A stretch of 64,000 nt of DNA from Thiorhodovibrio winogradskyi (GCF_036208045.1 NZ_CP121472.1:4909531-4973530), one strand, 5' to 3'; counted from the stretch's first letter, positions 8,323 through 19,079 are shown. Translations and numbers: made by a program. The notes: generated by a model from the letters alone, not told the origin.

Positions 8323-9933
8323 TTACCTTGTCATCAACCGCTGGAGGCGCGCAGAGATGTCGGTCAGACGCCAGTCATCAGGCGCCGCGGCACGGACATG
8401 CTCGACATAACCGCGAACCAAACGGATGTCTTCTGCCTGTGCGCCTTTCTGTTCGATTTTCATGATGATCGCCTTGGCCACATTGAGATTCAAGGTTTTG
8501 TTGCCAGGCATTTCATCGGCGGCCTTGCGCAACAGTTTGATGGCGGCGTCATATTCGCCCTGTTTAATCATGCGGACACCGGCATTGTTAACCTTGATGA
8601 TCTCCGCCTGGACTTTTTGGATGCTCTTGTCGGCGGCCTCGGCCATGCCAGCGCTCTTGCAGACTTGCTTGACCTGCGCGAGAAAAGCATCGTCATCATG
8701 ATTGTTAGCGATGGAACTCTGTAGCATGGCCTCTGCTTTGTCTTGTCGGCCGATTTTTACGTAGGCTTTAACCATCTCCAAACCAAGCTCGGAAGCTTGG
8801 GCCCCGCTGGCTTCTTCCATGGCTTTCTCGGCGATTGCCAGGGCCGCGGCAGCCTCTTTGAGTTTGCCTTGGTTGGCCTTGATCATGGCGTCAGCCGTTG
8901 CCTGAAAGAACTCAACTTCTTCATGATCGGAAAAATTGCGTCCAAGTTCGCTGACCACCTTGATAGCCTCAGTGTGTCGACCATTCGCGGTGAGTGACTT
9001 GGCCAAACCACTGTGGATGGAAGGATGGTTGTATCGGGAATACTTGGCCAGATTCACCGCGCGACCAAAAGCCTTTTCCGCTGTCTCGGTATTGCCAATG
9101 TTTAAGGCGACCTTGCCGAGTTTGATCTGACGCTTCAGTCCGCGGGGCGATAGCTGTGCGGCCTGTTCCAGCACCTTCTCGGACTCTTCCACCCGGCCCT
9201 GTGCCATTAGGGTGTTGGCCAGGACGTCGTAGGCTTGAATCATGTTGCGATCCGCGCTAATGAGCGCTCGCAGGGTGGATTCTGCCTGGGTATAGTTTTT
9301 TCTTAACAGTTGAACTCTGCCCGAGCCCAGTCGCGCCCAGCGGATGTCCCGGTCATTGAGAACACTTTGATAAACTTTAAGCGCATCCTCTAGCTGGTTG
9401 CTGCTAATCAAGGCTTCAGCCTTGATTTTGAGAAGTTCCAGGCGGTTTTTCGGCTCGTTGGCCAAAAGCGTGTTGATTTCATTGATGGCTTTCGTGTAAT
9501 CCTTGGCAGTCAACGCTTGATTCACCCCTGATAGCTGCGCCTTCTGCTGAAGGAGCTTTTCAAGCCGGGTTCTCAGGAGTTCGGAGGTAAAGGGCTTGGT
9601 CAGATAACTGTCGGGCACATATTCGATTGCAGCCATCACCATCTCGCGGGTGTTTTCCGCTGTCAGCATCACGTAAATGGTATCGACACCAATCAGGCCA
9701 AGCTCACGCGCCTCTTCCAGGATCTGCTGACCGTCCTTGCCTTCGCCCAGGTTGTAATCGCACAGGATGATATCGGGCCGGCGCTTCTGCAGGATGGCCA
9801 GCGCCTCGTTGCCCGTCGCGGCCAGGTCAAAGTTAGTGACCCCCAGAGATCGCAGAATGCCTCGCAGTACCGAGCGCATGTCAGCGAAATCATCGACCAC
9901 AAGAAAATGCTTTTGACTAAGGGTTGGTGCCAT
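8323..9933 (-). CDS. Response regulator receiver domain fused to TPR repeats
   Basis: A 536-aa protein with an N-terminal CheY-like receiver domain (about residues 8-130): acidic pair VVDDFADMR, phosphoacceptor Asp in IILCDYNLGEG, conserved Thr/Ser near VMLTAENT and Lys in LTKPFTSE. The remaining 400 residues are helical with repeated TPR-like units (for example YTKAINEINTLLANEPKN, NYTQAESTLRALISADRN, GRVEESEKVLEQAAQLSP). There is no DNA-binding or enzymatic output domain, so the output should be a protein interaction. It is the first gene of the four-gene cluster kinase-VWA-acidic protein. The architecture recalls VieB-like regulators, but I do not claim orthology. Confidence 0.9.
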   Translation of the reverse strand: MAPTLSQKHFLVVDDFADMRSVLRGILRSLGVTNFDLAATGNEALAILQKRRPDIILCDYNLGEGKDGQQILEEARELGLIGVDTIYVMLTAENTREMVMAAIEYVPDSYLTKPFTSELLRTRLEKLLQQKAQLSGVNQALTAKDYTKAINEINTLLANEPKNRLELLKIKAEALISSNQLEDALKVYQSVLNDRDIRWARLGSGRVQLLRKNYTQAESTLRALISADRNMIQAYDVLANTLMAQGRVEESEKVLEQAAQLSPRGLKRQIKLGKVALNIGNTETAEKAFGRAVNLAKYSRYNHPSIHSGLAKSLTANGRHTEAIKVVSELGRNFSDHEEVEFFQATADAMIKANQGKLKEAAAALAIAEKAMEEASGAQASELGLEMVKAYVKIGRQDKAEAMLQSSIANNHDDDAFLAQVKQVCKSAGMAEAADKSIQKVQAEIIKVNNAGVRMIKQGEYDAAIKLLRKAADEMPGNKTLNLNVAKAIIMKIEQKGAQAEDIRLVRGYVEHVRAAAPDDWRLTDISARLQRLMTR

Positions 9934-10012
9934 TCCGAGTCATGTCCAATGGCTGAGTCGGCAGGCCTGATTGCGCTGCGACAATATCTTAATGGAGCCG
10001 GGAAAGGAAAAA

Positions 10013-10037
10013 TAGCTTAAGAATAAACCCTAAGCTA
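10013..10037. promoter_or_regulatory. Inverted repeat upstream of the receiver-TPR operon
   Basis: TAGCTTA (10013-10019) and TAAGCTA (10031-10037) form a perfect 7-bp inverted repeat with an 11-base spacer. It lies about 80 bp upstream of the minus-strand operon start (9933), in an AT-richer intergenic region of about 350 bp that otherwise holds no gene I can support. The spacing is typical of an operator for a dimeric regulator; no regulator can be named. Confidence 0.3.
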
Positions 10038-10290
10038 CCGTAGCGCGAGCCAGAATCCCTTTACTGGGCAGATCTTGTTCCAATTGTATTCGCCTGGCTT
10101 GCGCCTTGCGTGTACATAGACGTTTTTGACAAAAACCAAACCGATGTGAAGGTGCGCGAAAATGACCCAAGGCAGGCCATGTTGCAGATAGTTTAACGAT
10201 TTCCTCTTGGTTCGTGGCCTGGTTGAATGCTTGGGTTTGGCCCGCATGCTCGCATCATAGAGGATTGGAAATTAACAAGAGGACATGCCG

Positions 10291-11676
10291 ATGACTAGGG
10301 GATTCAAAACCCGATATCCTGCTTCCAGGGACGGCAGAGGACTGTTAGCTCGGATCGCCTTGCCGGGCGGCGGCCTCCTCTTGGGCGCCACGCTCTTGGT
10401 TTCGGGACTCATCTTCGCGCAATCGCCGGGGAAAACCTTGCCCGTGGCTGAACCCGTGGCTGAAAAGGCTGAACAAATTACCCTGGGCATGGGCTGCTTC
10501 TGGGGTGCCGAGAAACGCATGTCCGAGCTGCCTGGTGTCATCGATGTTGTCAGCGGCTTCGCCGGTGGCGAGCGGTCCAACCCAAGTTATCGGCAAATAT
10601 TGGCCGATGAACGACGCGGGAGGCAGAAAAATCATGCCGAGGTGGTTCGGGTGACCTTCGACACGGGCCAAACCAGTCTTGAGCGGGTTTTGGCGGGGTT
10701 TTGGGAACACCATGATCCAACTCAGGGCAACCGTCAAGGCAATGATATTGGCTCGAATTATCGCAGCGCCATCTATTTCGTCACGCCCGCGCAGGAAGCT
10801 GTCGCGCAGCGCACCAAAGCGCGGTATCAGCTTGCCTTGAGCGCGGCCGGTTACGGTGCCATTACCACCGAGATCCGGCCGCTTGCAACCTTTTATCCCG
10901 CCGAGGAAGAGCATCAGGACTACCTCAGAAAGAATCCCGATGGCTACTGCGGTCTCGGCGGTACGGGCATCCGCTATCCCATGGAGACCGGGGCCGCTGC
11001 GGAGGCGACGGTCGAACCTAAGCAGGGCGAGCCGCCTCTGAGTGGCGGCGATCTAGAGGCCGAACGCCAACTGATCGTTTTCGAGGCCGAGGGTTGTGGC
11101 TACTGCGCGCTTTTTCAGACAGAGGTGCTTGCCCACTGGGAGTCTCCGGTGCCCGTGCGCAGCACCCGGTCCGCCCGGCCGCCAACTGGTTGGAAACTGG
11201 CTGAACCGCTTTGGGCTACCCCCACCATGGTGCTGTTCGAGAATGGCCATGAAAGAGCACGCTATACCGGCTATAGTGGCGATGCCGCCGGCTTTTGGCG
11301 TTGGCTCGCGCAGCTGACTCTCAGCCCGGAGACATTTGACATTGCCTACGCGCAAGCCACCGAGGCGCCCTATACCGGTGCGCTGCTCGACAACCGCCGC
11401 CCCGGTACTTACGTGGACCCGGTGACTGGCGTCGCGCTGTTTCGCAGCGATGCCAAGTACAAAAGCGGTACCGGGTGGCCGAGTTTTTTTCAGCCTATTG
11501 ATGGGGCGGTGACCATGCATCAGGATTCCAGCCACGGCATGCGCCGTGTCGAGGTACGGAGCGCCAGCTCTGGTATCCACCTGGGTCATGTGTTTGATGA
11601 TGGCCCGCCACCTACGGGGAAACGCTATTGCATCAATAGCGGTGTGCTGCGCTTTGTGCCCGACCAAGAACTGTAG
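10291..11676 (+). CDS. msrAB: MsrA - thioredoxin-like - MsrB fusion, membrane-anchored methionine sulfoxide reductase
   Basis: This multidomain enzyme repairs both methionine sulfoxide stereoisomers. An N-terminal hydrophobic segment (about residues 19-44) should anchor or export it, so it probably acts in the periplasm. MsrA follows with catalytic GCFWGAEK (Cys near residue 69) and the family EHHDPTQGNRQGNDIGSNYR. A short thioredoxin-like segment with a CGYC redox motif sits at about 265-345. MsrB comes last with SGTGWPSFF, GIHLGHVF and the catalytic RYCINSGVLRF. The two CxxC zinc-binding pairs of many MsrBs are absent, so this is a zinc-free type. The ATG at 10291 is chosen because AGAGGA lies 7 bases upstream; the ATG at 10285 would be too close. 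PilB-type fusions place the thioredoxin domain first; here it lies between the Msr domains. Confidence 0.92.
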   Translation: MTRGFKTRYPASRDGRGLLARIALPGGGLLLGATLLVSGLIFAQSPGKTLPVAEPVAEKAEQITLGMGCFWGAEKRMSELPGVIDVVSGFAGGERSNPSYRQILADERRGRQKNHAEVVRVTFDTGQTSLERVLAGFWEHHDPTQGNRQGNDIGSNYRSAIYFVTPAQEAVAQRTKARYQLALSAAGYGAITTEIRPLATFYPAEEEHQDYLRKNPDGYCGLGGTGIRYPMETGAAAEATVEPKQGEPPLSGGDLEAERQLIVFEAEGCGYCALFQTEVLAHWESPVPVRSTRSARPPTGWKLAEPLWATPTMVLFENGHERARYTGYSGDAAGFWRWLAQLTLSPETFDIAYAQATEAPYTGALLDNRRPGTYVDPVTGVALFRSDAKYKSGTGWPSFFQPIDGAVTMHQDSSHGMRRVEVRSASSGIHLGHVFDDGPPPTGKRYCINSGVLRFVPDQEL

Positions 11677-11828
11677 CAACCTCCTGCCAAAACCGGGCGC
11701 GATGAGATACGCTAAGACGTTCGCAGCCTAGGAGTCAGTTGCATTCTACTGGCTGCGTTCATATCAGTCATTCTCATCAAATCATCGGTGCCGGCTGTTC
11801 TGGGCGCCGTTTAGCGAAGGTTCCCGCA

Positions 11829-12053
11829 ATGCCCAAACATCGTATCGGCTGCAAGACCATGCACGACGCCGTCGTGGTTGGCAGCATTTTCATGGCCGCC
11901 GGCGTCATTATGATGGTTGTCGGCAAGACGCTGGTGCCCCAGGTTGCTTTTCTGGATATTCTTGTACAGGTACTTGGTGGTCTCTTGTTGCTTTTTGTGC
12001 CCTTTATTCTGATCGCAACCTTCTTGCGTACCTCGGCGGAGCGCAATGAGTAA
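11829..12053 (+). CDS. Small two-helix membrane protein
   Basis: A 74-aa protein starting MPKHRIGCKTMHDAVVVG. It contains two hydrophobic helices (about residues 14-34, VVVGSIFMAAGVIMMVVG, and 42-66, ILVQVLGGLLLLFVPFILIA). No family is recognised. The ATG at 11829 follows a GAAGG-like site; a longer frame upstream has no good initiation signal. It is downstream of the msrAB fusion by about 150 bp and converges with the porin gene. Confidence 0.6.
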   Translation: MPKHRIGCKTMHDAVVVGSIFMAAGVIMMVVGKTLVPQVAFLDILVQVLGGLLLLFVPFILIATFLRTSAERNE

Positions 12054-12080
12054 CATGATCCGCGCTCGTGAACCTCACGC

Positions 12081-12132
12081 CTTCAACGCCGGATGGGCGC
12101 GCTTGCTCCGAGGTTGTTGAAGCCGCCCATCC
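12081..12132. terminator. Interlocked inverted repeats between convergent genes
   Basis: GGATGGGCG (12091-12099) pairs perfectly with CGCCCATCC (12124-12132), and CTTCAAC (12081-12087) pairs with GTTGAAG (12116-12122). The order is A-B-A'-B', so the two helices would interlock as a pseudoknot or be mutually exclusive. It lies between two convergent genes, where a bidirectional terminator is expected. There is no clear U-tract. Confidence 0.35.
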
Positions 12133-12156
12133 CTGGCGGCATCGGGTGAGCGGATT

Positions 12157-13623
12157 TTAAAAGTAATAGCCGAAATTGATATTGAAGCGATAGTTCCAGT
12201 GGTCGTTGGCATTGACGCCGAAGTCGCCCGCGCCCAGAGTCGGTGAGTAGATGTTGCTATAGGCTTCGGCATTGCCATCCTTGTTCTCGCTACCGACAAA
12301 GTAATTGCCGTCGGAGAAGGCAAGATCGGTGTAGATGTACCAGTTTCGACGTGCCCAGGCGGCTCCCAGAGTGACCAGTTGGCTGTCGTTGAAGTGACTG
12401 CCTTCCTTCACGATGCTGCTGTACTCGACATAGGGACGGACGTAATCGAGCCAGGGGATGTGACCCGTGGTGTGCTTGTAGCTTAGTGAAATTGCCGGTA
12501 TCCAGGCATCGCTCGCCACCGGCCAGGCGAAGTCATAGGCGCCCATGGGAACCAATTCGTCGGTGCCAAGCAGGTTGCTATTGTCAACATGGATCCGATA
12601 ACGGGTGATTTGGCTTGCCAGCAGCCAGTTCTTCCAACTGTTGGTCATATGCGCGGATGCCGCCCAATGGTGACCGTCATCGGCGCGCCGGCCTTTGATC
12701 TGTCCGTATTGCAGTGAAACGCCGATCTTGGTAGCGACGGCGCCCTCAATACCATAGATGGCGCGAATATTGAATTGATTGCGTTCTTCATACCCGTTTG
12801 GTGATGCACTGATCACATCGCCCTTGAGGTCGATGGCCGAGTCCCAGGTCAGGATGTCATAGCTGTAGCGCGCGCTATCCTGGCTGGTGCCGTTGCCATT
12901 CCATTCACTGCGCGCATAGTAGGCAAGATCCAGCGCCCAATCACCCAGGCTGGTACTGTATTTGATGCCGAGATCCATGTCATCGCTCAGACCAACGTAG
13001 TAGTGCTGGTCGAAAAACCAACTCTGAGAGACGCCATAAGGGCCGGGACCGAAGGGTACGCGGTTCACGCCCACTTGCACCTGACTGCCGTCGTCGAAAT
13101 CCCATCCAAGCCAGCCGGTGTGCAAAAAGTTGTAGCCGTCATACCAGCGGTATTCAAGCTTTCCGACCAACTGGTTGTATTTCAAATCCATGTTGATACG
13201 GAAAGTGTCCAGCGTCATGTTGCCCGCATTGCCGCCGCGCGACGGACCGTCACCGCCGCCAGGGTAGCTGCCAAGAGTGTAGTTAGCGCGAATGGCCCCC
13301 CCGACCGTCAAGGGTCCCAGGGTGATCTTCTCGGCCGGCGCCGGCGTTGCAGTCGCTGTTGGGCTTGTTTGGATCGCGGCCAGTTCGGCTTGCGCCTCGG
13401 TAGCCTCGCTGGTGGCGGCTGACAGGGCTTGCTGGGCCTCGGCAAGTTGGCGCTGCAACTCGGCAACGCGTCGCTCAAGCTCGGCGGTGGAGGTGCTGGC
13501 GAGGGCGCCAGTGGCGGTAAGCAGCAGCGTCAGGCCGGTCGCGCCCAAGGCTAGTTGCTGCCGGGAGCGGCGGCCCACCATGGGCACTGCCGGGGTGGCA
13601 GGAGTTTGCAGGAAAAAAGTCAT
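12157..13623 (-). CDS. Outer membrane porin with N-terminal coiled coil
   Basis: The 488-aa product has a signal peptide (hydrophobic LALGATGLTLLLTATGALAS, about residues 24-43). A heptad-rich coiled coil follows (about 45-85, ELERRVAELQRQLAEAQQAL), then a Pro/Thr/Ala linker and a beta-barrel domain from about residue 100. Barrel strands alternate aromatic and polar residues (VGKLEYRWYDGYNFLHTGWL, KNWLLASQITRYRIHVDNSN). The chain ends NYRFNINFGYYF, with the terminal aromatic typical of Bam-assembled barrels. Substrate is unknown; the barrel resembles generic porins rather than a gated transporter. An alternative start is Met15. It is a single gene between convergent neighbours and the ATPase operon. 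Confidence 0.82.
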   Translation of the reverse strand: MTFFLQTPATPAVPMVGRRSRQQLALGATGLTLLLTATGALASTSTAELERRVAELQRQLAEAQQALSAATSEATEAQAELAAIQTSPTATATPAPAEKITLGPLTVGGAIRANYTLGSYPGGGDGPSRGGNAGNMTLDTFRINMDLKYNQLVGKLEYRWYDGYNFLHTGWLGWDFDDGSQVQVGVNRVPFGPGPYGVSQSWFFDQHYYVGLSDDMDLGIKYSTSLGDWALDLAYYARSEWNGNGTSQDSARYSYDILTWDSAIDLKGDVISASPNGYEERNQFNIRAIYGIEGAVATKIGVSLQYGQIKGRRADDGHHWAASAHMTNSWKNWLLASQITRYRIHVDNSNLLGTDELVPMGAYDFAWPVASDAWIPAISLSYKHTTGHIPWLDYVRPYVEYSSIVKEGSHFNDSQLVTLGAAWARRNWYIYTDLAFSDGNYFVGSENKDGNAEAYSNIYSPTLGAGDFGVNANDHWNYRFNINFGYYF

Positions 13624-13718
13624 AAGCGTTCAGGTTGGGTAAATATCGTCGCGGAATTACAACGATACCACCAAACCTACTACGCCTTGTTGCTTGGATG
13701 CAACCGCCAGGACTGGAT

Positions 13719-14339
13719 TTAATCCGCTTGCTCGCGCAGAATCTTTACTTGAAACAGGGTGTTGCGCTCTTCTTCCTCGAGTGTCGATTGAATGAAATGC
13801 AGCGTGCGCCGATAGAGCGGGATAATGTTGTATTTGAGAGCGTTCACGCGCTTCTGTGCCTTGCGCTGCTCTTCCATCAGGCGGTGGAGAGCGATTTCCA
13901 CCTCGGCCAGATTGGCCAGCACAGCAGCTGCTTCGGCGAGTTCCCGACAGGTGGCATCGAAGCTGGCATCCGTACCCAACAGCCCAGCCGGCTTCAGGGG
14001 TAGTGGCGAGGCCTGAACCGATGGATATTCCACGCCCAGACTGCGGCGTGGCAATATGTTGACTTCCAGTGCCGGACTCGCCCCAAGCGCGGCTTGGTGC
14101 ATGGCGCGGCTGCCCATGCGCAGATGGGTGATACCAAGAAAGCGATAGGCCTCCTTGAGCTTGGCCTCGGACTCCGCGCGCAAGCGCCTGTATTCGCCAA
14201 TGCGCTCATAAACCAGACGCGTTAAAAGCTCGCGCTTGCGCTCAAGCAGATCATGGCCATCTTCCAGGAACCGGGTCTGCTTTTTGAGTGCAAGCAGAGT
14301 GTTCTTGGTGGGCGGAACCCGGAGAAGTTGTTGAGCCAT
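13719..14339 (-). CDS. atpD: V/A-type ATPase subunit D
   Basis: Subunit D (206 aa) is the long antiparallel coiled-coil rotor shaft inside the A3B3 head. The N-terminus (LLRVPPTKNTLLALKKQTRF, then LERKRELLTRLVYERI) and the C-terminal helix (INTLKYN-like VNALKYNIIPLYRRTLHFIQ) match the family. The protein is helical throughout with a small central beta/loop insertion. It is the last gene of the operon, 4 bp after subunit B ends. Confidence 0.93.
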   Translation of the reverse strand: MAQQLLRVPPTKNTLLALKKQTRFLEDGHDLLERKRELLTRLVYERIGEYRRLRAESEAKLKEAYRFLGITHLRMGSRAMHQAALGASPALEVNILPRRSLGVEYPSVQASPLPLKPAGLLGTDASFDATCRELAEAAAVLANLAEVEIALHRLMEEQRKAQKRVNALKYNIIPLYRRTLHFIQSTLEEEERNTLFQVKILREQAD

Positions 14340-14343
14340 GGTG

Positions 14344-15719
14344 TTAGGCCGAGCCCTGATAGTACTTGGCGACCTCGGTCTCGGACAGGCGCGTGAGCAT
14401 GTCGCGCGGGAACTTGCTCATCAGCTCCCAGGCGAGGTTCAAGGTGGCCTCGATCGAACGGTCTTCGGATTCACCCTGACCGACAAACTGCTTGTCAAAA
14501 TCATCAGCGAATTTCAAATACCGCCGGTCCCGTTCGGAGAGTTCATCGGCGCCGATGATAGAGGCCAGATTACGGGTCTCAAGCGCCCGGGCGTAAAGGG
14601 CGTAGAGTTGCGCGGCGACATGGGGATGATCCTCGCGGGTGTCGTCCTTGCCGATGCCGTCCTTCATCAGACGTGACAGGCTGGGCGAGATGTGCACCGG
14701 TGGGTAGACGCCCTGATTGTGCAGTTCGCGCGAAAGCACGATCTGACCCTCGGTGATGTAGCCGGTCAGGTCAGGAATCGGGTGGGTGATGTCATCCGAG
14801 GGCATGGACACCACCGGCACCATGGTGATGGAGCCGTGGCGATTGTGGATGCGCCCGCAGCGTTCGTAGATCTCGGCCAGATCCGAGTACAGATAACCGG
14901 GATAACCCTTGCGCGCCGGTACATCGCCCTTGGCGGTCGCCACTTCGCGCAGTGCCTCGGCGTAGTAGGTCATGTCGGTCATCACCACCAGAACGTGGCG
15001 GTCAAGTTCGTAGGCGAGATACTCGGCCGCGGTCAGCGCGGTGCGCGGCAAGGTCAGGCGCTCGACCGGCGGGTCGTCGGCAAGATTGACGAACATCACC
15101 ACATTGCGCAGCACGCCAGAGCTGGCAAACTCATCGCGGAAGAACTTGGCGTCGGCGTAGGATACGCCCATGGCCGCGAACACAACCGAGAAGCTTGAGT
15201 CTTCGTCCTTGAGCCTGGCCTGACGCACGATCTGCGCCGCGAGCCGGTTGTGCGGCAGACCAGAACCTGAAAAAATCGGCAGCTTCTGGCCGCGCACCAA
15301 GGAGTTCAGCCCATCAATCGTTGAGATACCGGTCTGGATGAACTCGCGCGGATAGGTGCGCGCCGCCGGATTGATGGCCGAGCCACTCACCGCGCGTCGC
15401 AGGTTTGACAGGACCGGCGGGCGCCCGTCGCGCGGCTCGCCCAAGCCATTGAACTCGCGCCCGAGCAGCTCAGGGGACAAGGCGATTTCCACTGGCTGGT
15501 CGAGAAAGCGCACCCAAATGCCGGATAGGTCCAGATCGTCCGTGCCTTCAAACACCAGAATCAGGACTTCGTCATCCGCCGCCCGAATCACTTGGCCATC
15601 GCGGGTTGCGCCGCGATCATCGGTAATGCGCACCCGATCACCAAAGGCAACCCCGGGGGTGTCGCGCACGACGATCAGTCCGCCGCGCGCTTCGCTGGCA
15701 GTGCGGTATTCCTTGATGC

Positions 15720-15723
<4 letters not shown>
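14344..15723 (-). CDS. atpB: V/A-type ATPase subunit B (non-catalytic)
   Basis: Subunit B (459 aa) is the regulatory nucleotide-binding-like partner of subunit A in the hexameric head. The beta-barrel N-terminus is followed by the degenerate P-loop typical of B subunits (PIFSGSGLPHNRLAAQIVRQ) and by VVFAAMGVSYADAKFFRDEF. Other family blocks are MTDMTYYAEALREVATAKGD and ITMVPVVSMPSDDITHPIPD. The start codon overlaps the stop of subunit A by 4 bp (ATGA), implying translational coupling. Length is normal. Confidence 0.96.
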
Positions 15724-17534
<1,811 letters not shown>

Positions 17535-17538
17535 GGTA

Positions 17539-18180
17539 TCAGCCACCGAAGATGTTGCCGGTATCGAAGCCGCTCGGCAGCAGACGTTCGAGAATGGTCT
17601 GCTGGACGCGGGTGCCAAGGCGCGCGAGTCGGCCCTCGAAAGTATTGTCCACCCGGATGCGTTGATCGGCGCTAACGATCAGCACTCCGGCCAGAGTATC
17701 GATGGGATCGCTCGCGAGGCGCACCGCGGTGCCCTCGGGAAATGCGCCGGTGATGCGCTCCCAGTGTGCCTTGAGTTGCTTGAGGTCGCGTGCATTGGCA
17801 TGGACTTCCAGCTCCTGCTGTTCAATCTCGCGCGCGGCGGTGCTGATGAATCCGCTCAGGGTCTCGAGATAGATGTTTTCATCATCGGCGTGAGCGAGCA
17901 TGCGCTCGGTTAGTCGCGCCTCGACATTGCGCACCAGATTCCAGCGCGTGCGATCGAGGTCGCTCTGCATTTTGAGCTCCTGCGCCTGCACCTGCTGGCG
18001 GAAGCTGCGCTCGCCGAGAGACTTGGCGATACTGTCCTCACGCTCCTCGCGCAGGCGTAGCTTCTCTGCCGCCTCGCGAAGAATGGCATCGCGACTGCGC
18101 TCGCCGCGATCACGGTATTCCCGCGCCAGGCGCTCGGCGCGCGCGAGTATGGCTTGTTCGAGGTCTTGTGCTTGATTCAC
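17539..18180 (-). CDS. atpE: V/A-type ATPase subunit E (peripheral stalk)
   Basis: The 213-aa product has a long charged N-terminal helix (about residues 1-110, for example EQAILARAERLAREYRDRGE) and a compact C-terminal domain ending with TFEGRLARLGTRVQQTILER. This is the layout of the peripheral stalk subunit E, which dimerises with subunit G/H and binds the top of the head. The segment VLIVSADQRIRVDNTFEGRL matches the family C-terminal signature. It sits between the F and A genes as in other bacterial V/A-ATPase operons. Confidence 0.88.
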   Translation of the reverse strand: MNQAQDLEQAILARAERLAREYRDRGERSRDAILREAAEKLRLREEREDSIAKSLGERSFRQQVQAQELKMQSDLDRTRWNLVRNVEARLTERMLAHADDENIYLETLSGFISTAAREIEQQELEVHANARDLKQLKAHWERITGAFPEGTAVRLASDPIDTLAGVLIVSADQRIRVDNTFEGRLARLGTRVQQTILERLLPSGFDTGNIFGG

Positions 18181-18200
18181 GGTCGAGCCTGTGTGGGGCA

Positions 18201-18230
18201 GTGGCCAGTGGTTAGTGGCCAGTGGTTAGT
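18201..18230. repeat. 14-bp tandem repeat between subunit F and E genes
   Basis: GTGGCCAGTGGTTA occurs twice head to tail (18201-18214 and 18215-18228), followed by GT and preceded by a partial unit. It fills most of the 50-bp gap between the two genes. It is non-coding and of a type different from the octamer repeat further upstream in the same operon. Confidence 0.8.
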
Positions 18231-18575
18231 CTATTGTTGCAGGTTCGAGCCGCCGAACATGGCGCTCAGGCGCGCGGCGACATCGCTGTACAGCCGCGGG
18301 TCGGCCTGCAGGCGTGGCACGGAGATGACCACAATGCGCCCGCCCTCGCGTCGTACCTGTTGCAGGCCCGGTATATCGGCCCGCATCAGATCATCATCGA
18401 CGATCACGTAGGCACGGGCGCGCTCGCGCTGTAATTCCCGCAGACGCTTATCGACCTCCTCGGGCGTGGGATCGGGATGGGTCTCAAAGCCGATCAGCCG
18501 AAACCCATCCGCCAACGCCTGCTCGCCAAGGAAAAGCATGCGTGTCTGCGCATTGAGTGACAGTATCTCACTCAT
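18231..18575 (-). CDS. atpF: V/A-type ATPase subunit F
   Basis: This 114-aa alpha/beta protein is the small central-stalk subunit F. The opening MSEILSLNAQTRMLFLGEQA gives the first strand, a GFRLIGFETHP block follows, and the middle AYVIVDDDLM and later GGRIVVISVP are the alternating strands seen in the family. Length is near the usual 100-115 residues. The ATG at 18575 is preferred to an upstream in-frame TTG. It lies 45 bp after subunit K. Confidence 0.82.
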   Translation of the reverse strand: MSEILSLNAQTRMLFLGEQALADGFRLIGFETHPDPTPEEVDKRLRELQRERARAYVIVDDDLMRADIPGLQQVRREGGRIVVISVPRLQADPRLYSDVAARLSAMFGGSNLQQ

Positions 18576-18620
18576 GCGATCAAACCGGGCCAAAAAAGCG
18601 TAGTGATCATTGGCAGGCTA

Positions 18621-19067
18621 TCAGATGCGGTTCAGCAACAGGATACTCATGACCAGCCCGTAGATGGCGATACCCTCGGCCAGACCAAGGAAGATCAGAC
18701 TGCGACCGAGGGCTTCGGGACGTTCCATGACCGCGGCCAGGGAGGCAGCGCCGATGGGGCCAACCGCGATGCCCGCGCCGATGGTCGAAAGCCCGGTGGG
18801 GATGCCGACACCAAGAATAGCCAAACCCATGCCGGTGGAGATCTCGACCGCCTGAGTCGCGGCCTCGCCGGCCTCGGCCATGACATCACCGATGCCCAGT
18901 ACCAGAATGCCGATCAGGGCGCCAAAAAAACCGAGCAGTTGGGTGCTGAGCACAGGCTTGAACCAGGTTCGGGTGCGCGCCGCCTGTGCCGGTCGGAACT
19001 CCAGATAGAGGCCGCTCGCCACCAGCGAGAAGATGGCCAGGGACATCAGAACAACGAGCCAGTACAT
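18621..19067 (-). CDS. atpK: V/A-type ATPase subunit K (membrane rotor ring)
   Basis: This 148-aa proteolipid has four hydrophobic segments (about residues 1-22, 40-62, 80-113 and 123-145). The ion-carrying carboxylate is probably Glu131 in FLGLAEGIAIYG of the last helix. The third segment is Gly-rich (GLAILGVGIPTGLSTIGAGI). A Thr-Gln pair (residues 42-43) in the second segment recalls the Na+-binding K rings. With NqrA in the window this hints at sodium coupling, but the other ligands are not secure. The first hairpin is not an obvious copy of the second, and only one ion-binding Glu is seen. Confidence 0.88.
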   Translation of the reverse strand: MYWLVVLMSLAIFSLVASGLYLEFRPAQAARTRTWFKPVLSTQLLGFFGALIGILVLGIGDVMAEAGEAATQAVEISTGMGLAILGVGIPTGLSTIGAGIAVGPIGAASLAAVMERPEALGRSLIFLGLAEGIAIYGLVMSILLLNRI

Positions 19068-19079
19068 GTGAGCGACTCC

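Noticed and set aside
10035-10247. A 70-codon minus-strand frame in the gap before msrAB
   Set aside because: No family resemblance, no good ribosome site, and it occupies a likely promoter region.
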